Assembly: GCF_011764425.1 (NCBI RefSeq)
Contig: NZ_BLPF01000005.1
Coordinates: forward strand, 310,001-374,000
From: Phytohabitans houttuyneae
Lineage (GTDB): Bacteria; Actinomycetota; Actinomycetes; Mycobacteriales; Micromonosporaceae
Direction: 5' to 3'
Length of the DNA stretch: 64,000 nucleotides
Shown here in pieces: positions 7,658-16,290 of this stretch. Numbering within the stretch: the stretch's first letter is position 1; every line of letters begins with the position of its first letter. The notes below the pieces were generated by a model that was not told the DNA's origin, ran no database searches, and saw only the letters and a program-made list of their open reading frames with translations. Position numbers and translations under genes: made by a program.

Positions 7658-10539
7658 TCAGCAGCGCTGGGTGCCGGTGATGTCCATGAGGTACCAGGAG
7701 TCGTCCACACTGGCCAGTTCGGCGGTGGAGGCACCCCGGACCGGCACCCAGGCCTGCACGTCCACAAGCCAGTTGATGTCGAGCCGGCTGAAGCGGCCGG
7801 TGCGGTCGCTGACCTGGATGTACGCCTGCTCGCAGCTGCCGGACCGCCGGGCGGAGCTGTTCCAGACCGTCTCCTGCACGGTCAGGTCGAAGCTGACCAG
7901 CACGGTGCCGTCCGCGAACGGGATGAGCTCCGGCGCCACCGCGCGCGCGGCCGGGCTGTAGCGCGTCGAGACGTACCCCGGTCGTTGGGGGCCGCGGGGA
8001 AATGCTCGGTCTGGGCGGCTTCCTTCAAGAACGACGTGCCGCCGGCGAGCGTGAGCAGCGGGTCGGTCACCACCCGGTTCGCGGTTTCGGAGCGGCGGAA
8101 CCAGTCGGCGTAAAGGTCGGGCAGCCGGGCGGGGTCGGCGATCAGGTCGGTCAACGGCGGCGGGGTGGCCAGGTAGCCGTCGGGGTCGAGCGTGGGTGCG
8201 GCGACGGTGCGGTCGTCCCAGCTGCTCAGGCTCGTCATCAGCCACGGCTGGTCGGCGGCGGCGCGCACGAACCGGGCCACCAGGTGGGTGACGCGCTCGG
8301 GACCGGCGACGCGGGCGGTGGCGATGAAGTACGCCGGGTAGGAGCGCTGGCCGCGCGGCACGCCGACGGTGATCGCGGAGAGTTGGTGTTGCGGCGCCGG
8401 GAAGACCTGCGCGAACGTGTCGGTCACGAAGTCCCGCAGCGGCTCGTCGACGTGTACCAGCGAGCCGCTCCTGGCCTGGGCGACGGTCCGCACGAAGATC
8501 ACCCGTGCCGCCTCCGGTGTGATCACGTCGGCGCTGGGCGGGGGTGCGGCGGTGGCGGCGCCGGAGAGCCCGACCGCGGCGACGGTGGCGATCGCGAGCA
8601 CCGGCGTGACGATCGCGCCGATCTTGCCCAGCGGCGTGCCGGCCGCGCCGGCGGCGGTGTGTACCGCCTGGCCCATCCCGGTGGTCGCGATGGCCGCGCC
8701 GGCCGCGGCAGGTGTGGCGGCGCCGAAGCCCGCGGTGGCGGCTGCGCTGGTACCGCTGACCGCGAGCCCTGTCGCGCCGGCTGCTCCGGCCGCTGCGCCG
8801 GCGGCCAGCAACCCGCCGGGGAACACGACAGCGCCGGTCAGCGCGCCGATGGTCATCCAGTCCGGCCCGTACGCCTCCGCGGCCGCCTCCCGCAGGCCGG
8901 TGCGCATGTCCTCGGCGGTGGCCGGCCGCGCGTCCGGGTCGGTCGCCATGGCCTGTGCGATCAGGTCGGCGATGGGCGCGGCCAGGTCGTAGTCGCCGCC
9001 GGCCAGCAGAACGGGCGAGGCGTCGTCGGTGACCACGGGCACTGCGTCGGTGAGCAGCTCGGCCAGCACCGCGCCGGCCGACCACAGGTCCGCGCGGCCG
9101 TCGATCGGCTCGCCGCGCCGCTGCTGCGGGCCCGCGTACGGCGGGACGCCCTGAGCCACCTGCGCGTTTTCCTCGCCGGGCGCGGCGAGCTCGAAGCCGG
9201 CCAGCAGCACCCGCCCATCGGCGTCGAGGTAGATGTTTTCCGGCCGCACATCGCGGTGTACGAGGCCGGCGCTGTGCACCGCGGCCAGGCCCTCCAGCAC
9301 TCCGGAGATCACCGTGCAGGCCTGCGGCCCGGTCAGCGGCATGCCGTCGGTCAGCACCTGGCGGGCGGTGACGCCGTCGACGTACTCGGTGACCAGCACC
9401 GGCGGACCGTCCGGTGTGGACAGCTCGGCGACCGGCCGCAGGCAGTGCGGATCGTCCAGCCGCCGCAGCACGCCGGCCTCGCGGACCAGCCGGGCGGCCG
9501 CGTCCGGGTCGGCGGCCAGCTCCGGCAGCACGGTCTTGAGCAGCACCCGCTCGCCGGTCTCGCGGTGGGTGCCGCGGTCGACCTGCGCCACCGCCGTGCG
9601 GGTGAACGGCCCGTCCGCCCGGTAGTCGCCCAGCGGCACGTGCGCGGGGGCTTGCCACGCGGGGTCGAGCGCGGTGTGCGCGGTCGCGACGGTCCGCGAC
9701 GCGCGGCGGCGGGTCAGCGGCAGCAGCGCGGCCAGCAGCAGGCCGGCGAGCGGCACGAGCCACCCGACCAGGCTGAACGGGCTGATCACGCCGGACTCCT
9801 GCAACACCGCCGCCTCGCCCACCCCGGCCAGCAGCCCGAACGGCGCCGCCATCGCGAATCGCTGCGCCCAGCCGCCCCGCCGCCCGCGGGCGACGAGCAC
9901 CAGCAGGATCCCGAACAGCGCACCGGCGGCCACGCCCGCCTGCCCGAGGCGGGTGGAGAACACGCTGCGGTCCGCCATCAGCACCAGGCTTCCGTCGCAG
10001 GCGTTGGAACCGGCGCGCACGCCGACCACCCGCACGGTCGGCCCGAAGTGCGGCATCTCGGTCGTGCTGACGTACCGGTCGCGGGCCGTGCCGGTGCCGG
10101 ACTCGATCGGGAAGTCGAGCCCGAACAGGTACGCGCGGGCCGACCCGCTCGCGAGCGGCGTGGCCGAGTCGACGACCACGACCGGCCGGCCACCGTCCGG
10201 CACCACCCAGGTGTCGGCCCTCTCCAGCCGCGTGCCGCCCATGTTGCCGGCGGTCTGCGCGCGCAGCGTCGTGCGCAGGTCACGGGCGCCGTCCTCACCC
10301 TGCGGCGCGTACCCGCTGATCGCGCACACCTCGGCTGTCACGGACCCGCCCGCGGGCGGCGGTCCGCTGGGGGTGACCGGCGCGGGCGAGGCTACGGCCG
10401 CCGGGGCCAGCAGCGCGACGGCAGCGAGCGCTGCCGCGGCGGCGAGCGGGATGGCAGCGGTGAGCGGGATGGTGGCGGCGGCCGTGCGCGATCGAGGTGC
10501 CACAAGATCCTCCACAGAGGACTGAGCGGGCCCGGGCAT
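7658..10539 (-). CDS. Receptor-like membrane protein with kinase-like domain lacking DFG (frameshifted near 7979)
   Basis: Numbering is from ATG 10539, which follows a CACAAT hexamer at leaderless spacing. There is a hydrophobic N-terminus (21-50), an exported region (~51-200) with two Cys, three membrane helices (~203-275), then a Ser/Thr-kinase fold: K335, HRD at 428-430 and N435. In place of DFG it reads AGF (447-449), and no glycine-rich loop is visible, so catalysis is doubtful. The F-helix D484 is kept. More hydrophobic segments (~562-680) and an exported ~230-aa C-terminal domain follow. The frame stops at 7882, but the homologous tail (GYVSTRYSPAARAV...) continues to 7658 in another frame. 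One base is missing from the CCCC run at 7976-7979. It probably starts the operon with the Hsp90-TIR and TPR genes. Confidence 0.75.
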
Positions 10540-10589
10540 CTGCGGGATTGTGCCACCGCCGCACAACTCCCGCGGCCCGCGTTGCGTCG

Positions 10590-11075
10590 CTAGGGTGCTT
10601 GAGCTGCGCGAACGCCGGTGCGGGCGGCGCGGCTCGGTCGCGTGGCGGTCAGACCGCATCGCCTCGACTTTTCGAGTTGGATTGCTGGCCAAGCGACAGC
10701 TTTCGGTGTCTTCCCAGCTCACGGTGCCCGCGCCGCAGTGGCTGGTTTTGCGGGTAGGCATTGACCAGGCGGGCGGAGTGCGCGAGTCTCCCCGCATTTC
10801 GGCACCGTCGCGGTCGGTGACTGTCGATCAGGTGCAGGTGGTGTGAGCTTCGAGATCTTGGTGAGTTAGCGCGATATTTCGACGCCAACTTGCCAAGATC
10901 GGCCGGAGCGGGCTCTTGGGCTGAGCTGGACGACCGCGGAAGGTGAGGCGGCAACCGCCGGCACAGTGGCAGCTCACCTCTAACGCCGGCCGCTTTGCGC
11001 CGGTGGGGCACTTGAGCTATGCGAACGCCGGTGCCGACGGTGCGAGCTCGAGGCCGCGAGGCGGTCAGACCTCAT
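10590..11075. repeat. Pair of ~70-bp diverged direct repeats in the 10540-11283 gene-free stretch
   Basis: The block beginning CTTGAGCT (10598) and containing GCGAACGCCGGTGC and GGCGGTCAGACC recurs from 11011 to ~11075 with scattered changes. Similar sequence extends ~10-20 bp upstream of each copy. Between them lie the inverted repeat at 10852-10900 and a partial, degenerate copy of the R element at 10914-10952. I see no gene in 10540-11283. The pair could be two old copies of a dispersed element or the footprint of a duplication. Confidence 0.55.
10852..10901. repeat. Imperfect inverted repeat, REP-like
   Basis: GATCTTGG (10854-10861) pairs with CCAAGATC (10893-10900), and the stem extends inward through GAGTT/AACTT with a mismatch and a wobble. 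The loop is ~20 nt. It stands alone between genes, ~315 bp upstream of the pseudokinase start, with no U-tract. Elements starting CGAGATCTTGG are, as far as I recall, widespread in related actinobacteria, so this is probably a dispersed repeat rather than a local terminator. Confidence 0.5.
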
Positions 11076-11137
11076 CGTCCTCCCACGGCCGGCTACGGCA
11101 GATCACGGCGCTTCGCGGAGCCAGGCCCAGCGCGACG

Positions 11138-11227
11138 TTTGGGGTGAGCTCGGCCGACCGCGGAGGGTGAGGCCGCGGGAGCAACGGTCCGGACCACCGC
11201 GGACGTCGCGGTAGCTCGCAGCTGTCT
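11138..11227 (-). repeat. Dispersed 3' hairpin element, copy R2
   Basis: Nearly identical to R1, including the outer TTTGGGGTGAGCT flank. It begins 56 bp beyond the stop of the AmaP-like gene (11284) and has the same orientation relative to that gene as R1 has to the TPR gene. All three hairpin cores are intact. Confidence 0.85.
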
Positions 11228-11283
11228 GGGTTGGATTTTGGCGGGCGCCCACGTGGCGCCGAGCGCGGGCAGGGGCCGCCGCT

Positions 11284-11877
11284 CTAGCGGACGCGAGGGC
11301 TGGCGTCGGTAATGCGGCTGGTGACTTCGGTGCTGGTCAGTTGCAGGCCGCTGGTCGTGGTGAAGCGGGTGACCGCGGCGTCCACCGTCTCGCGGACGCG
11401 GGTCATCTGGGTGTCCGCGGGCAGGTCGAGGCGGACGGCCAGGCGGGGCACGGTGGGCGTGCCGCCGATCTTCACCTTGGCCGCGTGGATGCCGTGCTGG
11501 CGGGCGAGGTCGCTGCGCAGTGCGCGCACCAGGGCGTCGGCCCGGACCGTGGTGCGGCCGCCCACCGCGTCGTCGGCGTCCGTGCCCAGGGGCTCGTCGG
11601 TGTGCAGGTCGGGCAGGGGGCGCTGTCCGGTGGTGCGCAGTTCGGCGCGCAGCAGGAGCAGGCCGAGCCAGGCCACGAGCAGGCCGGCGGCGATCACGAT
11701 GATCGGGCCCCACGGGTCGATGTCGCGCCACCAGTCGACGAACGCGGGCCACAGCACCGCGGACGGCAGGGTGACGCCGAAGAAGCGGTTGTAGTAGGCG
11801 AGGATCCCGGCCACGCCGGCGGCGAGCAGCAGCACACCGATGATCGTCCACAGTGTACGGTTAGCGGCGTTTGTCAC
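11284..11877 (-). CDS. AmaP-like alkaline-shock membrane anchor protein
   Basis: 197 residues, last gene of the Asp23 operon. The N-terminal half has two membrane helices separated by an extracytoplasmic loop (TIIGVLLLAAGVAGILAYYN and PIIVIAAGLLVAWLGLLLL), followed by a cytoplasmic alpha/beta domain resembling Asp23 (KVKIGGTPTVPRLAVRLDLP...). AmaP-type proteins recruit Asp23 to the cell membrane. GTG 11877 overlaps the preceding stop (GTGA) and has AGGAGG 6-7 nt upstream, which settles the start, even though the frame stays open much further 5'. Function is by family and operon context. Confidence 0.8.
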   Translation of the reverse strand: MTNAANRTLWTIIGVLLLAAGVAGILAYYNRFFGVTLPSAVLWPAFVDWWRDIDPWGPIIVIAAGLLVAWLGLLLLRAELRTTGQRPLPDLHTDEPLGTDADDAVGGRTTVRADALVRALRSDLARQHGIHAAKVKIGGTPTVPRLAVRLDLPADTQMTRVRETVDAAVTRFTTTSGLQLTSTEVTSRITDASPRVR

Positions 11878-12425
11878 GTCACCCTCCTGATCCGGGTGAG
11901 GGACACGCCGAGGCGGACGGTGTCCGGCGCGGACATCCGTTCCAGTTCGGCGCGCACGGCCTGTTCCACGTCGGGTCTGGTTTCGCGGTCGCCGGCCGCC
12001 TTGACCGCGGCTCGCCACCGGCGCGGGCGGCCGCGGACCACCGCTTGGGCGTCGCGGACGCCGGGCACCCGTTCGGCCGCTGCGGCGAGGCGGTGTTCGA
12101 CGGAGCGGCGCTGCAGGTACCAGCTGGGGTCCTGTGCCCCGTCCGCGCTGTCCGCGTGGGGGTAGGTGGCGATGCGGTCCGGCCGCCACGGGCGCAGCTG
12201 GGCGAGCAGGATGAGCAGGCCGAGCGCGCCGGCCACCACGGCGACGAAGAGCACGCTGCTGTCGCGCCATCCGGTGGTGGTCAGCCGCGCGTACCAGTCG
12301 TCGCGGGGGACCCACAGCGCCGGGCGGTCCAGGCCGACCAGCGCGGCTTCCACGACGGCGAGCAGGCCGGCCGCGAGCAGGGCGAGGCCGAGCAAGAGCG
12401 AGGCGATCCGGTTGACGATCGGCAC
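11874..12425 (-). CDS. DUF6286-type membrane protein of the Asp23 operon
   Basis: 183 residues. Two N-terminal membrane helices (IASLLLGLALLAAGLLAVVEA, and SSVLFVAVVAGALGLLILLA) precede a soluble domain with an Asp23-like pattern (VEHRLAAAAERVPGVRDAQA, then TVRLGVSLTRI). The layout matches the AmaP-like neighbour, so the two may be paralogues that form a heteromeric membrane anchor. The ATG lies 3 nt past the upstream gene's stop, and its own stop overlaps the AmaP start. The DUF assignment is from memory of the family's operon setting. Confidence 0.75.
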   Translation of the reverse strand: MPIVNRIASLLLGLALLAAGLLAVVEAALVGLDRPALWVPRDDWYARLTTTGWRDSSVLFVAVVAGALGLLILLAQLRPWRPDRIATYPHADSADGAQDPSWYLQRRSVEHRLAAAAERVPGVRDAQAVVRGRPRRWRAAVKAAGDRETRPDVEQAVRAELERMSAPDTVRLGVSLTRIRRVT

Positions 12426-12428
12426 GGC

Positions 12429-12821
12429 TCACCCCCGCCCGGATGGTGGCAGCGCCCCGGCGGCGATGGCGCGGGCCACGTCGCTGGCGCCGGCGGCGAG
12501 GGACACGTTGGTATCGGCGCCGGCGAACGCGTCGTCCGCCACGTCGACCACCACCACGGTGACCGGCCGCGGGTCGCCGTACCGGTCAAGCACGGCGCGG
12601 GCGGCGGCGCGGGCCTGGCCAACGACCGGCTGCAGCGGCAACCGGCCGACCACCACGTGCACCTCGACCGTCTCACCGGACACACGCACACCGGACACCT
12701 TGCCACCCGGGTACTGGGTGGCGACCTCGACGGCCGACCCGGCGCGCACCTGGCGCACGCCCGGTACGGCCGTGACCGCGTCCCGCACCGCCAGCGCGAG
12801 CTCCCGGGGTTGCGTGATCAC
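12429..12821 (-). CDS. Small Asp23-like soluble protein
   Basis: 130 residues with no signal or membrane helix. The N-terminal half reads like an Asp23/Gls24 domain (LALAVRDAVTAVPGVRQV...VHVVVGRLPLQPVV), with the alternating pattern around V-x-V-x-V strands. The C-terminal half (VTVVVVDVADDAF) is less familiar. The ATG overlaps the Asp23 stop (ATGA, 12818-12821), so translation is coupled. It is presumably a second soluble subunit of the membrane-associated Asp23 assembly. Confidence 0.75.
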   Translation of the reverse strand: MITQPRELALAVRDAVTAVPGVRQVRAGSAVEVATQYPGGKVSGVRVSGETVEVHVVVGRLPLQPVVGQARAAARAVLDRYGDPRPVTVVVVDVADDAFAGADTNVSLAAGASDVARAIAAGALPPSGRG

Positions 12822-13324
12822 TGGACCCGGGACTCTTTCTCCTCGTCCTGCTCACCCTCGACGTACACGTCGTCGACGGTGATGTTGACCTCGACGACCC
12901 GCAGGCCGGTCATGGTCTGCACCCGGTCCTTGACGTTGCGGCGCACCGCGTCGCAGACGTCGACGATGCTCTGGCCGTACCAGGTCACCACGTCCAGGTC
13001 GATCGCGGCTTCCTTCTCGCCGACCTCGACCGCCACGCCCTGGCGGGTCGCGTCGGCGGTGCCCGGCATCATCGAGCGCAGCTGACCCATGCGGCGGGAC
13101 ATGCTGGTGCCCATCGAGTGCACGCCGGGGATCTCGCGCGCCGCCAGGCCGGCGATCTTCGCGACCACGCCCTCGGCGATGCGGGTCTTGCCCTCCTCGG
13201 TCACCAGCTGCGAGCGCGCCGGCTCGAGGCCGCCGCCCGTGGTGCCGGTGCGTCCGGACGTGCCGGTTTGCGTCCGCGTGGCGGTCCCCGTGTTCGTCAT
13301 CGCGTTGGTATCAGTCTCCGCCAT
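12818..13324 (-). CDS. Asp23/Gls24 family envelope stress response protein
   Basis: 168 residues. After a Thr/Gly-rich ~35-residue N-terminus comes a canonical Asp23 domain: GKTRIAEGVVAKIAGLAARE, PGVHSM, GVAVEVGEKEAAIDLDVV, YGQSIVDVCDAVRRNVKDRV and VVEVNITVDDV. Asp23 proteins are abundant, bind the membrane through AmaP and are linked to cell-wall stress. I start at ATG 13324 because upstream codons lack any family similarity. The C-terminus is acidic (EGEQDEEKESRVQ). This is the core gene of the five-gene operon 13566-11284. Confidence 0.92.
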   Translation of the reverse strand: MAETDTNAMTNTGTATRTQTGTSGRTGTTGGGLEPARSQLVTEEGKTRIAEGVVAKIAGLAAREIPGVHSMGTSMSRRMGQLRSMMPGTADATRQGVAVEVGEKEAAIDLDVVTWYGQSIVDVCDAVRRNVKDRVQTMTGLRVVEVNITVDDVYVEGEQDEEKESRVQ

Positions 13325-13368
13325 GTCTTCGATCCCCCGTCGGTTGACCTTGCCGGTGTCGGCCGGTC

Positions 13369-13566
13369 TCAGCGCGGCGAACGGTGTGATCGGGCCCCGA
13401 TCCGGTCCATCAGCTCCCCGACGTCCACCTGGCCGTCGAGCACCCGGGCGATCATGAAGCCGGCCACGCCTGCCAACACCGCGGCCACGGCGGCACCGAA
13501 TCCCGCCGCGGCCCACACCGCCACCACGGCGAACCCGATGGCGAACGCGAACTGCTGACGTGACAT
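13369..13566 (-). CDS. Small membrane protein heading the Asp23 operon
   Basis: 65 residues: one long hydrophobic hairpin (FAFAIGFAVVAVWAAAGFGA... to ~45) then a charged tail (LDGQVDVGELMDRIGARSHR). It looks like the small two-helix proteins that accompany Asp23/AmaP (DUF2273-like). GGAGGAGG lies 6 nt before ATG 13566, the strongest ribosome-binding site of the operon, which settles the start. The Asp23 gene follows after 44 nt. Confidence 0.8.
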   Translation of the reverse strand: MSRQQFAFAIGFAVVAVWAAAGFGAAVAAVLAGVAGFMIARVLDGQVDVGELMDRIGARSHRSPR

Positions 13567-13669
13567 CGCTACCTCCTCCGGCCCTCTTATCCGGGCCAGC
13601 GGCGCCAGCCCAGCACTTGCCCCCAAGCTAACCCTTTTGTGGCATTCGTACCGACACAACGGCCAAACC

Positions 13670-14550
13670 TCACGGAACCAGCACGGTGGCCGCGACCTCG
13701 TCGAGGACGGCCTCGTCACCGGCGTACCAGCCGTCCGCGCGCGGCCAGTGCGAGAGCACGTCGGTGAAGCCGCACTCGGCCGCCCGGCCCACCGCCTCGG
13801 CGTAGTAGGCGGCGCTTGTCAGCGAGTACCGCGGTGACGAGTCCAGCGACAGGTATCGGTCCACAGTGGACGGATCTCGGCCGGCGGCGGCCAGGACCTC
13901 CTCGAAGCGGGCGACCGCCTCGCGGGCCTTGCGCCACCACTCGTCCAGCGACTCAAGGCGGCCGACGGTGGTGACCCAGCCGGCGCCGTAGCGGGCGGCC
14001 AGCCGCATCGAGCGCGGGCCCAGGCCCGCCACCACCAGCGGGACGCGGGGCGACTGCAGCGAGCCAGGGGTACCGCGGGCGTCGACCGCCGTGTAGTAGT
14101 GGCCGCGGTAGGTGACGGCCTCCCCGCGCAGCAGCGGGTCGAGGATCGTCAGGAATTCGGTGAACCTGTCCACCCGCTCCCGCGGCGCCAGCGCCTCGCC
14201 ACCCAGCACCGTGTTGTCGAAGCCGGCCACGCCACCCCCGCCCACCCGAGCGTCAGGCGACCCCCGCTGATGTCGTCCAGCGCGGTCACCTCGCGGGCGA
14301 AGTGCACAGGGTGGCGGAAGTTCGGCGAGGCCACCATCGTGCCCAGCCGGATGTGTGAGGTCACGCCGGCCGCGGCGGCCAGCGTGGGCACCGCGTCGAA
14401 CCACGGGCCGTCGACGAGGTCCCGCCAGCCGATGTGGTCGTACGTCCAGGCGTGCGCGAAACCGTACTGCTCGGCCCGCCGCCACCGCCCGGCCGCCACC
14501 GCCCACCGCTGGTCGGGAAGGATGATGATCCCGGCGCGCACGGGTGTCAC
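13670..14550 (-). CDS. Luciferase-like (probably F420-dependent) monooxygenase, frameshifted near 14237
   Basis: The first third runs from GTG 14550 (VRAGIIILPDQRW...IRLGTMVASPNFRHPVHFAREV...ISGGRLTLG) and the rest, from GGVAGFDNTVLGGEALAPRE to the stop at 13670, is in another frame. Joining them gives a ~290-aa luciferase-like flavin/F420 enzyme with the usual SGGR-LTLG and GxG-Y/F-D-NT motifs. The join needs one extra base in the CCCCC run at 14235-14239. GTG overlaps the stop of the upstream split-barrel gene, so the pair is coupled. Substrate unknown. Either a pseudogene or a sequence error; I favour error because three other genes here show the same lesion. Confidence 0.8.
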
Positions 14551-15005
14551 ACCAGCCACCGCCCCTCCCGCATGATCTCGCGCCCGGCCAGCTCGTTCTC
14601 CTCCCGCCAGGCGCGGATGCGCTGGGGCGTGACGAGGAAGTAGCCGTACGGCGGGGTGCTCTCGCGCGCGTCCCAGTGCCGCCGTGCGAACTGCGCGGCG
14701 AAGTCGGCCGGCACCTGCTCGCGGCTGTACGCGGCGACCGTCCCCTCGATCAGCACCACGTCGCGGGTCTGGCCGAGCGCGAGGTGTGCCACGCCGGACC
14801 GGCGCAGGTTGCGGCCGGTGGCGCTGCTTTCCGGGGTGGCCAGCAGCAGGCCGCCGCCGATCCAGACGAACGAGAGCGGCAACAGGTAAGGCGCACCGTC
14901 CGGGGCCGCGGTCGCCACCCACACGTCGATGTCGTTTTCCAGCCGCGCGAGGGTGTCACGCTTGCGGTCCGGCCCGCCGCGCGGCGGCGCAACGTCAACA
15001 GTCAT
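14547..15005 (-). CDS. Pyridoxamine 5'-phosphate oxidase-like split-barrel protein
   Basis: 152 residues of the FMN/F420-binding split-barrel superfamily: DIDVWVATAAPDGAPYLLPL, LLLATPESSATGRNLRRSG, ALGQTRDVVLIEGTV and a C-terminal PYGYFLVTPQRIRAW. I start at ATG 15005 because the family pattern begins there. It is translationally coupled (GTGTGA) to the luciferase-like gene, so the two may share a cofactor, with F420 most likely for this combination. The reaction cannot be told from sequence; members range from reductases to heme-degrading and F420-binding proteins. Confidence 0.82.
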   Translation of the reverse strand: MTVDVAPPRGGPDRKRDTLARLENDIDVWVATAAPDGAPYLLPLSFVWIGGGLLLATPESSATGRNLRRSGVAHLALGQTRDVVLIEGTVAAYSREQVPADFAAQFARRHWDARESTPPYGYFLVTPQRIRAWREENELAGREIMREGRWLV

Positions 15006-15068
15006 GGCCAACACTCTGCTACCCCGGGCGGCCACCGACGCGGGCGAGGCCCGGATTAACCTGAGCCG

Positions 15069-15608
15069 ATGCGGCGGGGGCGGTGGGTGTGGCTGGCGCT
15101 GTGCGTGGTGCTGCTGGCGGCCGGCGGCGGTGCGCTGGCGGTACCGCTGGTGCGCGCCGCGACCTCCGGCGAGCCGGCGGTGACGCAGAGCAGGCAGCTG
15201 CTGGCCTGCGTGGAGCGGCCCGGCGACACGTACTGCCAGCGCCTGGCCGACGACCGCGCCGCCCGCGGCCCGCTGTCCAACATCGACCGCGACACCGCCA
15301 TTCGGTTCGCCCAGCGGCTGCGCGCCGCCTTCGAGGACGAGCTCGGCGCCCAGTGCCGCACCGAGCTCGAGTCGTGTGTCTTCGCGGTGCCACCCACCGC
15401 CGAGACGTTGCGGGCCGCCCTGATCGAGGCGGGCTTCACCGGGCCGGTGGTGCGGCCGACCCGCCTGTACGACCCGGCGCCGTTCGGCACCATCGTGTAC
15501 GGCGTCCGCGCGGGGGCGGGCTGTTTGGTCGGCTGGGTGGAGGGCGGTGTCGGCGCCGGCCCGCAGGCCACCGGCCGCCGCTCGGACGGCACCTGCTTGT
15601 CCGCGTAG
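15069..15608 (+). CDS. Exported protein with four cysteines, unknown function
   Basis: 179 residues: an Arg-rich start, a hydrophobic segment (VWLALCVVLLAAGGGALAVPLV) and a predicted extracytoplasmic domain with Cys in LLACVERP, TYCQRL, AQCRTE, ESCVF, GCLVG and GTCLSA. The motif IRFAQRLRAAFEDE and the phrase LRAALIEAGFTGPVVRP suggest a small lipoprotein-like or wall-side domain, but there is no lipobox. The start ATG lies ~60 bp from the divergent split-barrel gene. I do not recognise the family. Confidence 0.75.
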   Translation: MRRGRWVWLALCVVLLAAGGGALAVPLVRAATSGEPAVTQSRQLLACVERPGDTYCQRLADDRAARGPLSNIDRDTAIRFAQRLRAAFEDELGAQCRTELESCVFAVPPTAETLRAALIEAGFTGPVVRPTRLYDPAPFGTIVYGVRAGAGCLVGWVEGGVGAGPQATGRRSDGTCLSA

Positions 15609-15644
15609 CTCCCCGTCCCGCGGCGGACGAGTCCTCTTCGGTCG

Positions 15645-16010
15645 TCAGCCCATCTGGGACTTGACGTGGTCAATAACGTTCTTGAACTCGCTGGTGGGCG
15701 AGAAATCCACGTACTCGCAATCCTCAAGCGCCTCCGGAACATGCCCAGGAGGCCAGTAGAAGGCCTGCCCCTCCTCGTAGATCTCGTCTCCAAGCTTCGT
15801 CCGCATCTTCAGCCGGCCCTTGAACAGGTATCCCCAGTGAGGGCACTGGCACATGTCATCCGGCAGTCCCTTGACAGCCGGCGCCAGGTCCGTCCCCTTC
15901 GGAAGCCGCACGAACGCGACGGTCAAGTCGCCCCCGACTTCCTCCATGCGCAGTTCCACGCCGCCATCCTCGATCGCGACAGGCGCGTCGTTCCGCGTTA
16001 TCGCAGCCAT
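15645..16010 (-). CDS. Cupin-fold protein
   Basis: 121 residues, a single small beta-barrel domain. CQCPHWGYLFKGRLKMRTK and IYEEGQAFYWPPGHVPEALED are the two cupin motifs. The metal-ligand His/Glu pattern is partly kept (H in PHWG, E in YEEG, H in PGHVP). AGGAGCC just upstream of ATG 16010 supports that start over the upstream in-frame ATG. It is likely a small-molecule binding or isomerase-type protein. Monocistronic; no neighbour gives a clue. Confidence 0.75.
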   Translation of the reverse strand: MAAITRNDAPVAIEDGGVELRMEEVGGDLTVAFVRLPKGTDLAPAVKGLPDDMCQCPHWGYLFKGRLKMRTKLGDEIYEEGQAFYWPPGHVPEALEDCEYVDFSPTSEFKNVIDHVKSQMG

Positions 16011-16149
16011 GGCTCCTCCACAACCCATCCGCGCTACAGCCTCGTTCACGCGGCTACTTCTCACGCTAGGGACGAACCCGCCTGGGTTTTCGCCGAAGAG
16101 AGGTACCTACCCCAAGACACCAGAGGTCACGGCCGCCCTCTTCGTAACC

Positions 16150-16290
16150 GATACGGCCACGTGCCCGTATCGGGCCACGTGGGCGACACCGCCGCCGCGG
16201 GCGACGCCTGGCGCGAGGCGCTCGCCCTGCTCGACAGCGTGCGCCACCAGGACGCCGAAAGGTACGGCCGCGGCGGTGAAGTCGCCCTGA
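16150..16290 (+). pseudogene. Fragment resembling the C-terminus of a BTAD/TPR transcriptional regulator
   Basis: The plus-strand frame reads HVGDTAAAGDAWREALALL then DSVRHQDAERY. This looks like the last TPR helix pair of AfsR/SARP-type regulators, where G-D-x-A-x-A-x-x-W-x-x-A-L-x-L-L precedes the end of the protein. No start, no upstream domain and no proper stop surround it, so it appears to be a decayed remnant. The rest of 16011-16638 holds nothing I can identify besides the region ahead of the next gene. Confidence 0.35.

Noticed and set aside
8002-10593. 863-codon plus-strand frame opposite the pseudokinase
   Set aside because: Low-complexity shadow frame without domains; the minus strand encodes a kinase fold.
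12281-12706. Minus-strand frame inside the Asp23 operon (12281-12706)
   Set aside because: It overlaps two genes with clear family pattern and tight stop-start coupling; composition is that of a shadow frame.
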